Source: Paraburkholderia dilworthii | Lineage (GTDB): Bacteria; Pseudomonadota; Gammaproteobacteria; Burkholderiales; Burkholderiaceae | Assembly: GCF_000472525.1 (NCBI RefSeq) | Contig: NZ_AWZT01000040.1 | Location: forward strand, 6,254 to 67,842 | DNA length: 61,589 nt | Reading direction: 5' to 3' | In this document: positions 26,410 to 34,296 of the stretch, piece after piece | Layout: each line of letters begins with the position of its first letter | How positions within the stretch are numbered: the first letter of the stretch is position 1 | Made by a program: the position numbers and the translations under genes | Notes under the pieces: generated by a model | What the model saw: only the letters and a program-made list of their open reading frames with translations | Told to the model about the DNA's origin: nothing | The model's database searches: none

Positions 26410-26545
26410 TGCGTGGCTCCTTGGTTTGCCCTTTGACTGGGTCAGGCGTGCGGTTCGCGTAAGAGTGCGCAGCGGCATGCAGTGCCGCGCGGCACTCGTT
26501 CAATAAGCCGATGCTACGCGTGTCCCACAGTCAATGAATCGCCTC

Positions 26546-26579
26546 AAAAAGCGGCTCGCGATGTGCGCATCGCTTTTTT
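26546..26579. terminator. Bidirectional terminator-like hairpin between lacI-type gene and gabD
   Basis: GCGATG-TGCG-CATCGC (26558-26573) is followed by six T on the plus strand. AAAAAGCG at 26546-26553 gives a T run on the minus strand. On the minus strand it ends the LacI transcript 46 bases beyond the stop; no plus-strand gene is known to end here. Confidence 0.7.
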
Positions 26580-26618
26580 CGGCCGCCTACAGCATATTCT
26601 GCTGAATGCATTGCGAAG

Positions 26619-27635
26619 TCAGCGCCTGCGGCATGGCCCTGTCGACGCACGCACGACGAGTTGCGGCGGCGGCCCGAGCACCATCGACGGTTGCCGCTCT
26701 GGCGTGTGGACGAGGCGGATCAGACTCTCGATCGACAACTCGGCGATTTGCGCGGTCTGAATTGCGACAGTGGTTAGCGCCGGGTGCACCTGATGCGCGA
26801 GTTGAATATCGGTGATGCCGATAACCGAGACGTCGTCGGGCACCGCTCGCCCCAGCGTGATCAAGGCTTGGGCCGCGCCGATCGCGAGCAGGTCGTTCGT
26901 TGCGAAGATCGCGGTAACGAATGGCCGCACCGCCATGAGTTGCATGCACGCGGCGTAGCCGGCGTCGATCGAGTCGCGAATCTGCAATACCGCGGCCGTA
27001 TCCGCTTCCACTCCGGCGGCGCGCATCGTCGCGCGAAAACCATTGGAGCGCGCGTCCTGCAAACCGCCGCAACCGTCGCCGATCAAAAGGCCCACTTCGC
27101 GATGGCCCAGTTCGAGCAGATGCTGCGCGGCAAGCTCGCCCGCGCGCGCAAAATCCACGGCGATGCAGGGCAGCGCGGGCGGCGTCTCAGGGTGTTCCCA
27201 CATGGCCAGCAGAATCGGCGCGCTATGCATGGCCGACGCGCACAGGTCGTTGATTGCGATGTCCGTGTTCATCACGAGCACACCGTCGGCCAACGTACCC
27301 GCGATCTGGTTCAGATACGCGCGGCCGATCTCGGCGTCGTCGTCGGTATTGCAGACCATCAGGAAATGGCCGGCTTTACGCGCGGCGCGTTCGGCGGCTA
27401 GCACGAACTCGGGGTAGAACGGGTTCGATATGTTCGACAGCATCAAAGCCAATGTCGACGACCGGCCCTCGGCCAACGCGCGCGCGTTCAGGTTCGGCCG
27501 GTAGCCAAGATCCGCGATGGCCTTCAGCACGCGTTCGGCCGTTTCAGGGCGTACTTTCTCGCGGTTGCGCAGCACGTTCGAGACCGTGGCTGCCGTGACG
27601 TGGGCGCGCTTTGCAACTTCGGACAATGTGACCAT
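26619..27635 (-). CDS. LacI-family repressor of the galactan operon
   Basis: A 338-residue regulator. The helix-turn-helix spans residues 1-55 (TLSEVAKRAHVTAATVSNVL, then YRPNLNARAL for the hinge). The periplasmic-binding-type sugar domain fills the rest, with IAVDFARAG and FATNDLLAIGAAQAL. It is divergent from the galactan importer and hydrolase genes. Two palindromes with the centre typical of LacI operators lie in the 203-base gap. It should repress that operon until galactose or a galacto-oligosaccharide binds. The C-terminus is arginine-rich. It plays the role of GanR of Bacillus, but orthology is not claimed. Confidence 0.92.
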   Translation of the reverse strand: MVTLSEVAKRAHVTAATVSNVLRNREKVRPETAERVLKAIADLGYRPNLNARALAEGRSSTLALMLSNISNPFYPEFVLAAERAARKAGHFLMVCNTDDDAEIGRAYLNQIAGTLADGVLVMNTDIAINDLCASAMHSAPILLAMWEHPETPPALPCIAVDFARAGELAAQHLLELGHREVGLLIGDGCGGLQDARSNGFRATMRAAGVEADTAAVLQIRDSIDAGYAACMQLMAVRPFVTAIFATNDLLAIGAAQALITLGRAVPDDVSVIGITDIQLAHQVHPALTTVAIQTAQIAELSIESLIRLVHTPERQPSMVLGPPPQLVVRASTGPCRRR

Positions 27636-27730
27636 TTAGTTTTTATCCCAAATTCAGGGAGCGCGCTTCAAATGTTGCAAGCAGCGCGCGACGTTGCTAA
27701 CTTGCTGAAAACACACCGGAGACACTCATC

Positions 27731-27814
27731 ATGACTTTTCCCCTCGACCCCGAATTTAAGCGATTAAATGCCTGCTGCACAAGGGGCGGCCGTTTGTTTT
27801 TCCGTGAAATTTAA
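27731..27814 (+). CDS. Possible 27-aa leader peptide in galactan operon 5' region
   Basis: GGAGA at 27718-27722 lies 8 bases before an ATG that opens a 27-codon frame (MTFPLDPEFKRLNACCTRGG and seven more residues) ending in TAA at 27812-27814. Both LacI-type palindromes lie inside it; the second contains its stop codon. It ends 24 bases before the ATPase gene. It could be a translated leader, the remnant of a lost gene or chance. The match of a ribosome-binding site with an ATG is the main support. Confidence 0.35.
   Translation: MTFPLDPEFKRLNACCTRGGRLFFREI
27754..27769. promoter_or_regulatory. LacI-type operator O1
   Basis: ATTTAAGCGATTAAAT: a 6-bp inverted repeat around a central CG step, typical for LacI-family sites. 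Its centre is 55 bp from O2, about five helical turns, so the same protein can hold both sites in a loop. Confidence 0.75.
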
Positions 27815-27824
27815 GCGGTTAAAT
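27809..27824. promoter_or_regulatory. LacI-type operator O2
   Basis: ATTTAAGCGGTTAAAT differs from O1 at one base. It directly precedes the GGAGGAGG ribosome-binding site of the ATPase gene, so a bound repressor would sit downstream of the promoter as a roadblock. Confidence 0.75.
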
Positions 27825-27838
27825 CCGGAGGAGGCAAG

Positions 27839-28978
27839 ATGGCGGCCATTCGTCTTACAAACGTGGAGAAGTCTTACGGCGACCACCCGCCGGTGATCCG
27901 ACGCGTCAATCTCGAAGTCGCGCAGCACGAGTTCTGCGTATTTCTGGGACCGTCGGGATGCGGCAAGTCGACATTGCTGCGCATGATCGCCGGCCTCGAA
28001 GATCTGACCGCCGGCGAATTGCATATCGGCGGACGCCTTGTGAACGACGTGCCCGCGGCGGCGCGCGGTGTGGCGATGGTCTTTCAGAGCTACGCGCTGT
28101 TTCCGCACATGACGGTGTTCGAAAACATGGCCTTCGGTTTGAAGCTCGCGAAGCAGCCGAAGAACGTAATAGACGGCAAGGTCCGTGAAGCCGCGCGCAT
28201 TTTGCAACTGGACAGTCTGCTCGACCGCTATCCGAAAGCGCTGTCTGGCGGCCAGCGTCAGCGCGTGGCGATTGGCCGGGCGATTGTGCGCGAGCCGGGT
28301 GTGTTTCTCTTCGACGAACCGCTGTCGAATCTCGACGCTGCGTTGCGCGGCCAGACACGCGTTGAAATCGCGCGTCTGCATCAGCGCTTTGCCGACGCGA
28401 GCGTGGTCTATGTCACGCACGATCAGGTCGAAGCAATGACGCTTGCGGACAGGATCGTCCTGCTGCATGCGGGCGCCGACGCCGAGCGCTTCGGCAGCAT
28501 CGCGCAAAGCGGCGCGCCGCTCGAGTTGTATCACCATCCGAAGTCGCGCTTCGTGGCGGGCTTCATCGGCTCCCCGCGCATGAACTTTATCGACGCCGTA
28601 GTCGATTCAATCGAGCCGGGCAAAGTGTCGGTGACGCTCGCGCAAGGCGGCGAACAGCTGAGCGCTTACGTGGATGGTCAACGCTTGCAACGCGGACAGT
28701 CCGTCACGCTTGGCGTGCGTCCCGAGCATGTGCGTCTGAATGGCGACGACCAGTTCATTCAGTGCACGACCGTGTTGTCGGAACGGCTCGGCGAGCACAG
28801 CTACATTCACGCGGATCACGCGACGGGACCGCTCGTCGCGAAAGCACCGGGCGATACACCGATTGGCTCGGGCGAGCGCATTCGCATTCACGTACCGCCT
28901 CACGCATGTCATCTGTTCGACGCGCAAGGCATCGCGTTGCGCCGTAGCACGTTCGACCCTGAGCGTATTGCCGCATGA
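27839..28978 (+). CDS. Sugar ABC importer ATPase (UgpC/MsmX/MalK type)
   Basis: A 379-residue ATPase that drives the galacto-oligosaccharide importer from the cytoplasmic side. Walker A GPSGCGKS is at 37-44, the Q-loop in FQSYALFPHM, LSGGQRQR at 135-142 and FLFDEPLSNLDAALR with Asp159/Glu160. A C-terminal regulatory OB-fold part follows (GVRPEHVRL), as in MalK. The strong GGAGGAGG precedes the ATG. It is the first full gene of the operon, so this locus has its own ATPase rather than depending on a shared one as in Bacillus (MsmX). Confidence 0.95.
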   Translation: MAAIRLTNVEKSYGDHPPVIRRVNLEVAQHEFCVFLGPSGCGKSTLLRMIAGLEDLTAGELHIGGRLVNDVPAAARGVAMVFQSYALFPHMTVFENMAFGLKLAKQPKNVIDGKVREAARILQLDSLLDRYPKALSGGQRQRVAIGRAIVREPGVFLFDEPLSNLDAALRGQTRVEIARLHQRFADASVVYVTHDQVEAMTLADRIVLLHAGADAERFGSIAQSGAPLELYHHPKSRFVAGFIGSPRMNFIDAVVDSIEPGKVSVTLAQGGEQLSAYVDGQRLQRGQSVTLGVRPEHVRLNGDDQFIQCTTVLSERLGEHSYIHADHATGPLVAKAPGDTPIGSGERIRIHVPPHACHLFDAQGIALRRSTFDPERIAA

Positions 28979-29057
28979 ATGTGCTTCGATTCAAGCATCA
29001 CTGCAAGCAGTAGTCGCTTCATCAAGTCGGATTCCGCCATAGAGCGGTTCACAACGT

Positions 29058-29076
29058 TGGCAGCGAATCGCTGCCA
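29058..29076 (+). repeat. mRNA leader hairpin before binding-protein gene
   Basis: TGGCAGCG-AAT-CGCTGCCA is an 8-bp stem ending 29 bases before the binding-protein start codon. With the hairpin at 30366-30391 it brackets that gene. Confidence 0.6.
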
Positions 29077-29104
29077 GCCAACAAGGTAGTCAAGGAGACA
29101 AAAG

Positions 29105-30358
29105 ATGATTGCTCTTCGCCTTCGCCGTCTTGCGCGCGTATCGATTGCAGCCGCGCTGGTAGCGGGCACGCTCGGCTACGTCATAGCCGACGCCGCCACG
29201 CTGACCGTCAACGTGTCCGCGCGCGGCAACCAGCGTTCGACATGGCAGGATGCTTTCGACAAGTTCAAAAAGGCCAATCCCGATGTCGATCTGAAGGTGA
29301 CTTACATCACCGAGGAAGCGTACAAGGTGCAGATGGGCGGCTGGCTCGCGACCGATCCGCCCGATGTGGTGTCGTGGCACGACGGCGAACGCATGGCGTA
29401 TTACGCGCAACGCGGCCTGCTCGAAGATCTCACGCCGGACTGGAACAAGAACGGCTGGTCGCAGCAGTACGCGTCGGTCAAGGAAGCGTCGACATATAAG
29501 GGCAAGCAGTACGCAGCGCCGCTCGGTTATGACGCGTATGGCTTTTTCTATCGCAAGGATCTGTTCGAGAAGGCGGGCATCAAGAGTGAGCCGAAGACGT
29601 GGGATGAGTTTCTCGACGCCTGCAAGAAGTTGAAGGCAAGCGGTGTCGCGCCGATTGCGGTTGCCGCTCGCGATAGCTGGACACTCGCCGCGTGGTTCGA
29701 CTATCTGGACTTGCGTATCAACGGCAACGAATTCCATCAGAAGCTGATGGCGGGCGAAGTGCCCTACACCGACGCTCGCGTGAAGAAGGTCTACACCGCG
29801 TGGAAGAAGCTGATCGACGATCACTACTATATCGACAACGCGCTCTCTTACGATCTGGATTCGATCGCCCCGTTCCTCGTGAACGGCAAGGCTTCGATGA
29901 TGTTGATGGGGACGTTCTTCTCGGCGAGCATTCCCGCGTCGATCAAACCGCAAACGGGCTTCTTCCGCTTCCCCGTGATCGATGCGAATGTGCCGATGGC
30001 CGAAGATGGCCCAGTCAATGTACTGCTGATTCCGGCGAAGGCGAAGAATAAGGCCGACGCTCACAAGCTGCTCGCGTTCATGGAGCAGCCGCAAATCAAC
30101 GCAGATCTCGCGCGCGGATGGGGACAGTTGCCCTCGAACAGCCAGGCGGCCGAACCTGACGATCCCATTTCGAAGGTCGGCTTCCAGACGCTCGCGAATA
30201 CCAAGGGCGGCATCGCGCAGTTCTACGATCGCGACATGCAGAAAGAAATGGCCGACGAAGGCATGAAAGCGATGCAGCAGTTCTACAGCGATCCGTCGCA
30301 ACTCGACGCGATACTCGTCCGCCTCGAAACAACCCGCAAGCGCATCTACAAGAAATAA
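29105..30358 (+). CDS. Sugar ABC importer substrate-binding protein
   Basis: A 417-residue periplasmic receptor of the SBP_bac_1 family. The signal peptide covers about residues 1-29 (basic start, hydrophobic VSIAAALVAGTLGYV, cleavage near ADA-AT). No lipobox Cys is seen. The mature part has DAFDKFKKANPDVDLKVTYI, a typical binding-protein opening, and the conserved VNGKASMMLMG. AAGGAG precedes the ATG at 29105. By gene context it binds galactan-derived oligosaccharides, like GanS. The gene is flanked by two hairpins, which suggests higher and more stable mRNA than the rest of the operon. Confidence 0.94.
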   Translation: MIALRLRRLARVSIAAALVAGTLGYVIADAATLTVNVSARGNQRSTWQDAFDKFKKANPDVDLKVTYITEEAYKVQMGGWLATDPPDVVSWHDGERMAYYAQRGLLEDLTPDWNKNGWSQQYASVKEASTYKGKQYAAPLGYDAYGFFYRKDLFEKAGIKSEPKTWDEFLDACKKLKASGVAPIAVAARDSWTLAAWFDYLDLRINGNEFHQKLMAGEVPYTDARVKKVYTAWKKLIDDHYYIDNALSYDLDSIAPFLVNGKASMMLMGTFFSASIPASIKPQTGFFRFPVIDANVPMAEDGPVNVLLIPAKAKNKADAHKLLAFMEQPQINADLARGWGQLPSNSQAAEPDDPISKVGFQTLANTKGGIAQFYDRDMQKEMADEGMKAMQQFYSDPSQLDAILVRLETTRKRIYKK

Positions 30359-30365
30359 CGTCGCC

Positions 30366-30391
30366 GCGCCGGCGCAGAGCAGCGCCGGCGC
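30366..30391 (+). repeat. Perfect 10-bp intercistronic hairpin
   Basis: GCGCCGGCGC-AGAGCA-GCGCCGGCGC begins 8 bases after the binding-protein stop. There is no U run, and the permease genes follow, so it most likely protects the 3' end of the binding-protein mRNA or reduces read-through. Confidence 0.7.
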
Positions 30392-30421
30392 ACGCCTTCG
30401 ACTTTCGACGAGGCCTGATCC

Positions 30422-31327
30422 ATGTCTCATTCTGCAGCGCGCCGCCTTCCCGCGGCCCGGCGTCGTCACGTCTCGACGACGCGCCGTCATCAGCATCGTG
30501 CGGCGTTGATGTTCCTGTTGCCGGGTTGTGCGTTGTTCTGTCTGTGCGTGATCTATCCGATCATCAGCAGCATTTCGCTCAGCTTTTATCACTGGGACGG
30601 CATGACGCCGAAGACGTTCGCGGGCTTTGATAACTACATCGAGCTATTTCACGCGGACACTTTCTATACGGCACTGAAAAACAATCTGCTGTGGCTCGCG
30701 CTGTTCCTGCTGGCCCCGCCGCTCGGTCTGTTGTTCGCGCTCTATCTGAATCAGCACATTCGTGGCATGCGCGTCGTGAAGTCGCTTTTCTTCGCGCCAT
30801 TCGTGCTGTCCGGTGTCGTGGTCGGTCTTGTGTTCAGCTGGTTTTACGATCCTGGATTCGGTCTCCTGCGATTGATTGTCGGTCACGGCATTCCCGTGCT
30901 CGGCGATCCGAAGACCGTGACGTTCGGCATTATCTTCGCCGCGCTGTGGCCGCAGACGCCGTTCTGCATGGTGTTGTATCTCACCGGCCTAACGGGCATC
31001 AATCCGGAAGTAGTGGAGGCGGCGCGCATGGAAGGCGCGAAAGGACTGCGTCTTTTGTGGCACGTGATCCTGCCGCAATTGCGGCCCGCCACGTTCATGG
31101 CTGTCGTGTTGACGGTGATCGGCGCGCTGCGCAGCTTCGATCTGATTGCGGTGATGAGCGGCGGCGGTCCGTTCGACAGCTCCACCGTGCTTGCCTATTA
31201 CATGTACGACCAGGCGATCAAGTACTACCGCGAAGGCTATTCCGCGGCAATCGCCGTTGTGCTGTTCGCCATCATGCTGGTCTACATCGTGTTCCATCTG
31301 CGCCGCATGCTGCGCGAAGAACGCTGA
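30422..31327 (+). CDS. Sugar ABC importer permease, MalF/UgpA type
   Basis: A 301-residue inner-membrane subunit with six predicted helices. The basic N-terminus precedes helix 1 (MFLLPGCALFCLCVIYPII). The EAA loop that contacts the ATPase is VVEAARMEGAKGLRLLWHVI, close to the consensus EAAxxDGA. It pairs with the next permease gene to form the translocation pore of the galacto-oligosaccharide importer. The start is the first ATG after the binding-protein hairpin; the ribosome-binding site is weak, in keeping with lower expression than the binding protein. Confidence 0.94.
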   Translation: MSHSAARRLPAARRRHVSTTRRHQHRAALMFLLPGCALFCLCVIYPIISSISLSFYHWDGMTPKTFAGFDNYIELFHADTFYTALKNNLLWLALFLLAPPLGLLFALYLNQHIRGMRVVKSLFFAPFVLSGVVVGLVFSWFYDPGFGLLRLIVGHGIPVLGDPKTVTFGIIFAALWPQTPFCMVLYLTGLTGINPEVVEAARMEGAKGLRLLWHVILPQLRPATFMAVVLTVIGALRSFDLIAVMSGGGPFDSSTVLAYYMYDQAIKYYREGYSAAIAVVLFAIMLVYIVFHLRRMLREER

Positions 31328-31345
31328 TTACCGGAGTTACGCGTC

Positions 31346-32197
31346 ATGTACCCGCTTCCCGTCGAACGTTGGAAACCACTCAATCGCACGCTCTATAAAG
31401 CGTCGTTGCCAATTGCGTTACTGATCTGGCTATTGCCGATGCTCGCGGTGCTCGTTACGTCGATTCGTTCTTCCGACGAGCTTTCGCAAGGCGATTACTG
31501 GACCTGGCCCAAGCACTTTGCGTTGATCGAAAACTACGGTACGGCGCTCACGCAAACGCCGATGCTGCATTATTTCACCAACAGCGTGCTGATCACGGTG
31601 CCATCGGTACTCGGCGCAATCGTGCTTGCGTCGATGGCCGGCTTTGCGTTGGCCACGTATCGCTTTCCGGGCACTACGGTGATTCTGTTCGGCTTCGTCG
31701 CCGGCAACTTCGTGCCGATCCAGATTCTGATGATTCCGGTGCGCGACATGGCGTTGAAGTTCGGACTGTTCAATAGCGTGTGGGCGTTGGTGATTTTTCA
31801 CGTTTCTTTCCAGACCGGTTTTTGCACGCTCTTTCTGCGCAATTTCATCAAGCAGTTGCCGTTCGAAATGATCGAGGCGGCACGCGTGGAAGGTGCAAGC
31901 GAATGGACGATTTATTGGCGCATCGTGTTGCCGCTGATTCGTCCCGCGCTCGCCGCGCTCGGCATTCTGGTGTTTACGTTCGTCTGGAACGACTACTTCT
32001 GGGCGCTGTGTCTTACGCAAGGCGATGAGGCCGCACCGATCACTGTCGGCGTCGCTGCGCTCAAGGGGCAGTGGACAACCGCATGGAACCTGGTGGCCGC
32101 GGGCTCTGTACTCGCGGCACTGCCCTCAGTACTGATGTTCTTCTCAATGCAAAAACATTTTGTCGCCGGCCTGACCTTTGGTGCAAGCAAGGGCTGA
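31346..32197 (+). CDS. Sugar ABC importer permease, MalG/UgpE type
   Basis: A 283-residue membrane protein with six helices. The EAA loop IEAARVEGASEWTIYWRIVL is near residue 180, and the C-terminus ends in the family pattern FSMQKHFVAGLTFGASKG. CGGAG precedes the ATG, 18 bases after the first permease gene. It forms the second half of the pore. The beta-galactosidase gene starts 34 bases later on the same strand. Confidence 0.95.
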   Translation: MYPLPVERWKPLNRTLYKASLPIALLIWLLPMLAVLVTSIRSSDELSQGDYWTWPKHFALIENYGTALTQTPMLHYFTNSVLITVPSVLGAIVLASMAGFALATYRFPGTTVILFGFVAGNFVPIQILMIPVRDMALKFGLFNSVWALVIFHVSFQTGFCTLFLRNFIKQLPFEMIEAARVEGASEWTIYWRIVLPLIRPALAALGILVFTFVWNDYFWALCLTQGDEAAPITVGVAALKGQWTTAWNLVAAGSVLAALPSVLMFFSMQKHFVAGLTFGASKG

Positions 32198-32231
32198 GCG
32201 CCTGTTCGACGTCACTCACAACGAGACTCTC

Positions 32232-34196
32232 ATGCAACTTGGTGTTTGCTACTACCCGGAACAATGGCCGCGCGCGATGTGGGCCGACGACGCAAAGCGT
32301 ATGGTCGAGCTCGGCATCACGCATGTACGTATCGCTGAATTCGCGTGGAGCAGAATGGAACCGCGCGCGGGCGAATTCGTGTGGGAATGGCTCGATGAAG
32401 CGATCGCCACGCTTGCGGATGCGGGGCTGAAAATCGTCCTCGGCACGCCGACTGCCTCCCCGCCGAAGTGGTTGATCGACGCTCATCCGGATGTATTACC
32501 CATGCGCGCCGACGGCACGCGCTGGAACTTCGGCTCGCGCCGTCATTACGACATTTCGAGCGACACGTACCGGCGTGAGTGCTTGCGCATCGTCACTGCA
32601 ATGGTCGAGCGTTACGGCCGGCATCAGTCGATCGTCGCGTGGCAAACGGATAACGAACTCGGTTGCCACGAGACGGTGCCGAGCTATTCGCCCGCTGCAT
32701 TGAAGCGTTTTCACGCGTGGCTGCGGCAGCGCTATGAAACTGTCGAGGCGCTCAACGACGCGTGGGGCAATGTGTTCTGGAGCATGGAGTACGCGTCGTT
32801 CGAAGCTATCGAATTGCCGAACCTCACGCCGACCGACGCGAATCCGATTCACCTGCTCGACTTTCGCCGTTTCATGTCGGACGAAGTGGCCAGTTTTCAT
32901 CGCGAGCAAGTCGAGGTGTTGCGGCGCCATGCGCCTATGGTCGACGTGCTGCACAACTTCATGGGTTTCTTCACCACTTTCGATCATTACCGCTTTGCCG
33001 AAGACAATGCGCTCGACGTCGCCGCATGGGACAGCTATCCGATTGCGCGAACCGAATCGATTGCATTGTCCGAAGAACAGAAGGCGCGTTACGCGCGCAC
33101 CGCGCATCCCGATGTCTCTGCTTTCGATCACGACCGTTACCGCGCGATTGGCCGTGGGCGTTTCTGGGTGATGGAGCAGCAGGCGGGGCCTGTGAACTGG
33201 GCGCCGTGGAATCCGGTGCCGGCTAAAGGCATGGTGCGGTTATGGGCATACGAAGCCTTTGCGCACGGCGCCGAACTGGTGTCGTATTTCCGGTGGCGCC
33301 AGTGTCCGTATGCGCAAGAGCAGATGCATTCGGGCCTCAATCTGCCGAACAACGAGTTGTCGCCTGGCGGCCTCGAAGTGCAACAGGCGGCGCGTGAGAT
33401 TGCGTCCGTACCGGAGTTCTCGCGACTCGATGCGCCCGCGCGTGCGGCTACAGCGCTCGTTTTCGACTACGAGACGCAATGGATGTTCGAGATTCAGCGT
33501 CATGGAAAAGGCTTCGATTATCAGACGCTCGTATTCGACTACTACGAGTCGCTGCGAGAGCTTGCGTTAGACGTCGATATTGTTTCGAGCAAAGCGGACC
33601 TTTCGTCTTATCGGCTGATAGTCGTGCCGAGCCTTGCGGTGATCGACGACGCGCTAATCGCGCAGATCGAGCGCGGCACTGCGCAATGCGTGTTCGGCCC
33701 GCGCAGCGGTTCCAAAACCGCTGCATTTGCGATTCCGCTGACTCTGCCGCCCGGCGCGCTGCAACGCTTACTGCCGATGCAGGTGCTCGAAGTGGAAAGC
33801 CTGCGTTCGTCGCTCGCGCCGACGGTTTCTGTTGGCGGCACTCACGGTGTCGCGATGCATTGGCGTGAGCATGTGCGGGCTAACGGCGAGACACGCATCG
33901 ACGCGCAATTCGACGATACGTGGCCCGCGATTCTCACGCATGGACGAGTGCGTTATGTGGCCGGTTGGCTGTCGCATGCATTGCATCGCGAGGTGTTGCA
34001 GCACGCGGCGCAGGAGGCCGGCATCGCGACGCAATGGCTGCCGGAGGGCTTGCGCATTCGTCGTCGCGGTAATTTGACGTTCGCGTTCAACTTCGGCGCA
34101 CAGCTGGTGGACGTTCCGGCGCCGGCCAATGCGACGTTTGTACTCGGCCAGTCGCAACTCGGCACCGGCGACGTTTGCGTGTGGCGAGAAGCGTGA
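32232..34196 (+). CDS. GH42 beta-galactosidase (cytoplasmic)
   Basis: A 654-residue family 42 glycoside hydrolase that removes galactose from the ends of beta-galacto-oligosaccharides. It opens LGVCYYPEQWPRAMWADD, the standard GH42 start. The acid/base Glu142 is in WQTDNELG and the nucleophile Glu315 in FWVMEQQAGP. A trimerisation/Rossmann-like domain (about 390-590) and a C-terminal beta domain follow. There is no signal peptide. The frame is open from a GTG at 32178, but this would overlap the permease gene; the ATG at 32232 fits the family. It has the role of GanA in Bacillus galactan operons. Confidence 0.95.
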   Translation: MQLGVCYYPEQWPRAMWADDAKRMVELGITHVRIAEFAWSRMEPRAGEFVWEWLDEAIATLADAGLKIVLGTPTASPPKWLIDAHPDVLPMRADGTRWNFGSRRHYDISSDTYRRECLRIVTAMVERYGRHQSIVAWQTDNELGCHETVPSYSPAALKRFHAWLRQRYETVEALNDAWGNVFWSMEYASFEAIELPNLTPTDANPIHLLDFRRFMSDEVASFHREQVEVLRRHAPMVDVLHNFMGFFTTFDHYRFAEDNALDVAAWDSYPIARTESIALSEEQKARYARTAHPDVSAFDHDRYRAIGRGRFWVMEQQAGPVNWAPWNPVPAKGMVRLWAYEAFAHGAELVSYFRWRQCPYAQEQMHSGLNLPNNELSPGGLEVQQAAREIASVPEFSRLDAPARAATALVFDYETQWMFEIQRHGKGFDYQTLVFDYYESLRELALDVDIVSSKADLSSYRLIVVPSLAVIDDALIAQIERGTAQCVFGPRSGSKTAAFAIPLTLPPGALQRLLPMQVLEVESLRSSLAPTVSVGGTHGVAMHWREHVRANGETRIDAQFDDTWPAILTHGRVRYVAGWLSHALHREVLQHAAQEAGIATQWLPEGLRIRRRGNLTFAFNFGAQLVDVPAPANATFVLGQSQLGTGDVCVWREA

Positions 34197-34296
34197 AGCA
34201 CAGCGCAGCGCAGCAAACCAGTGGTATTCGAAAGCTTCAATCTGAAACCAGGCGAGCCTATCAAAGAGCCGCCATTCGATACACGGAGGATGACAG

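Noticed and set aside
30366..30391. Terminator ending the galactan operon after the binding-protein gene
   Set aside because: No U run follows and permease and hydrolase genes of the same pathway continue downstream, so an mRNA-stabilising hairpin is more likely.
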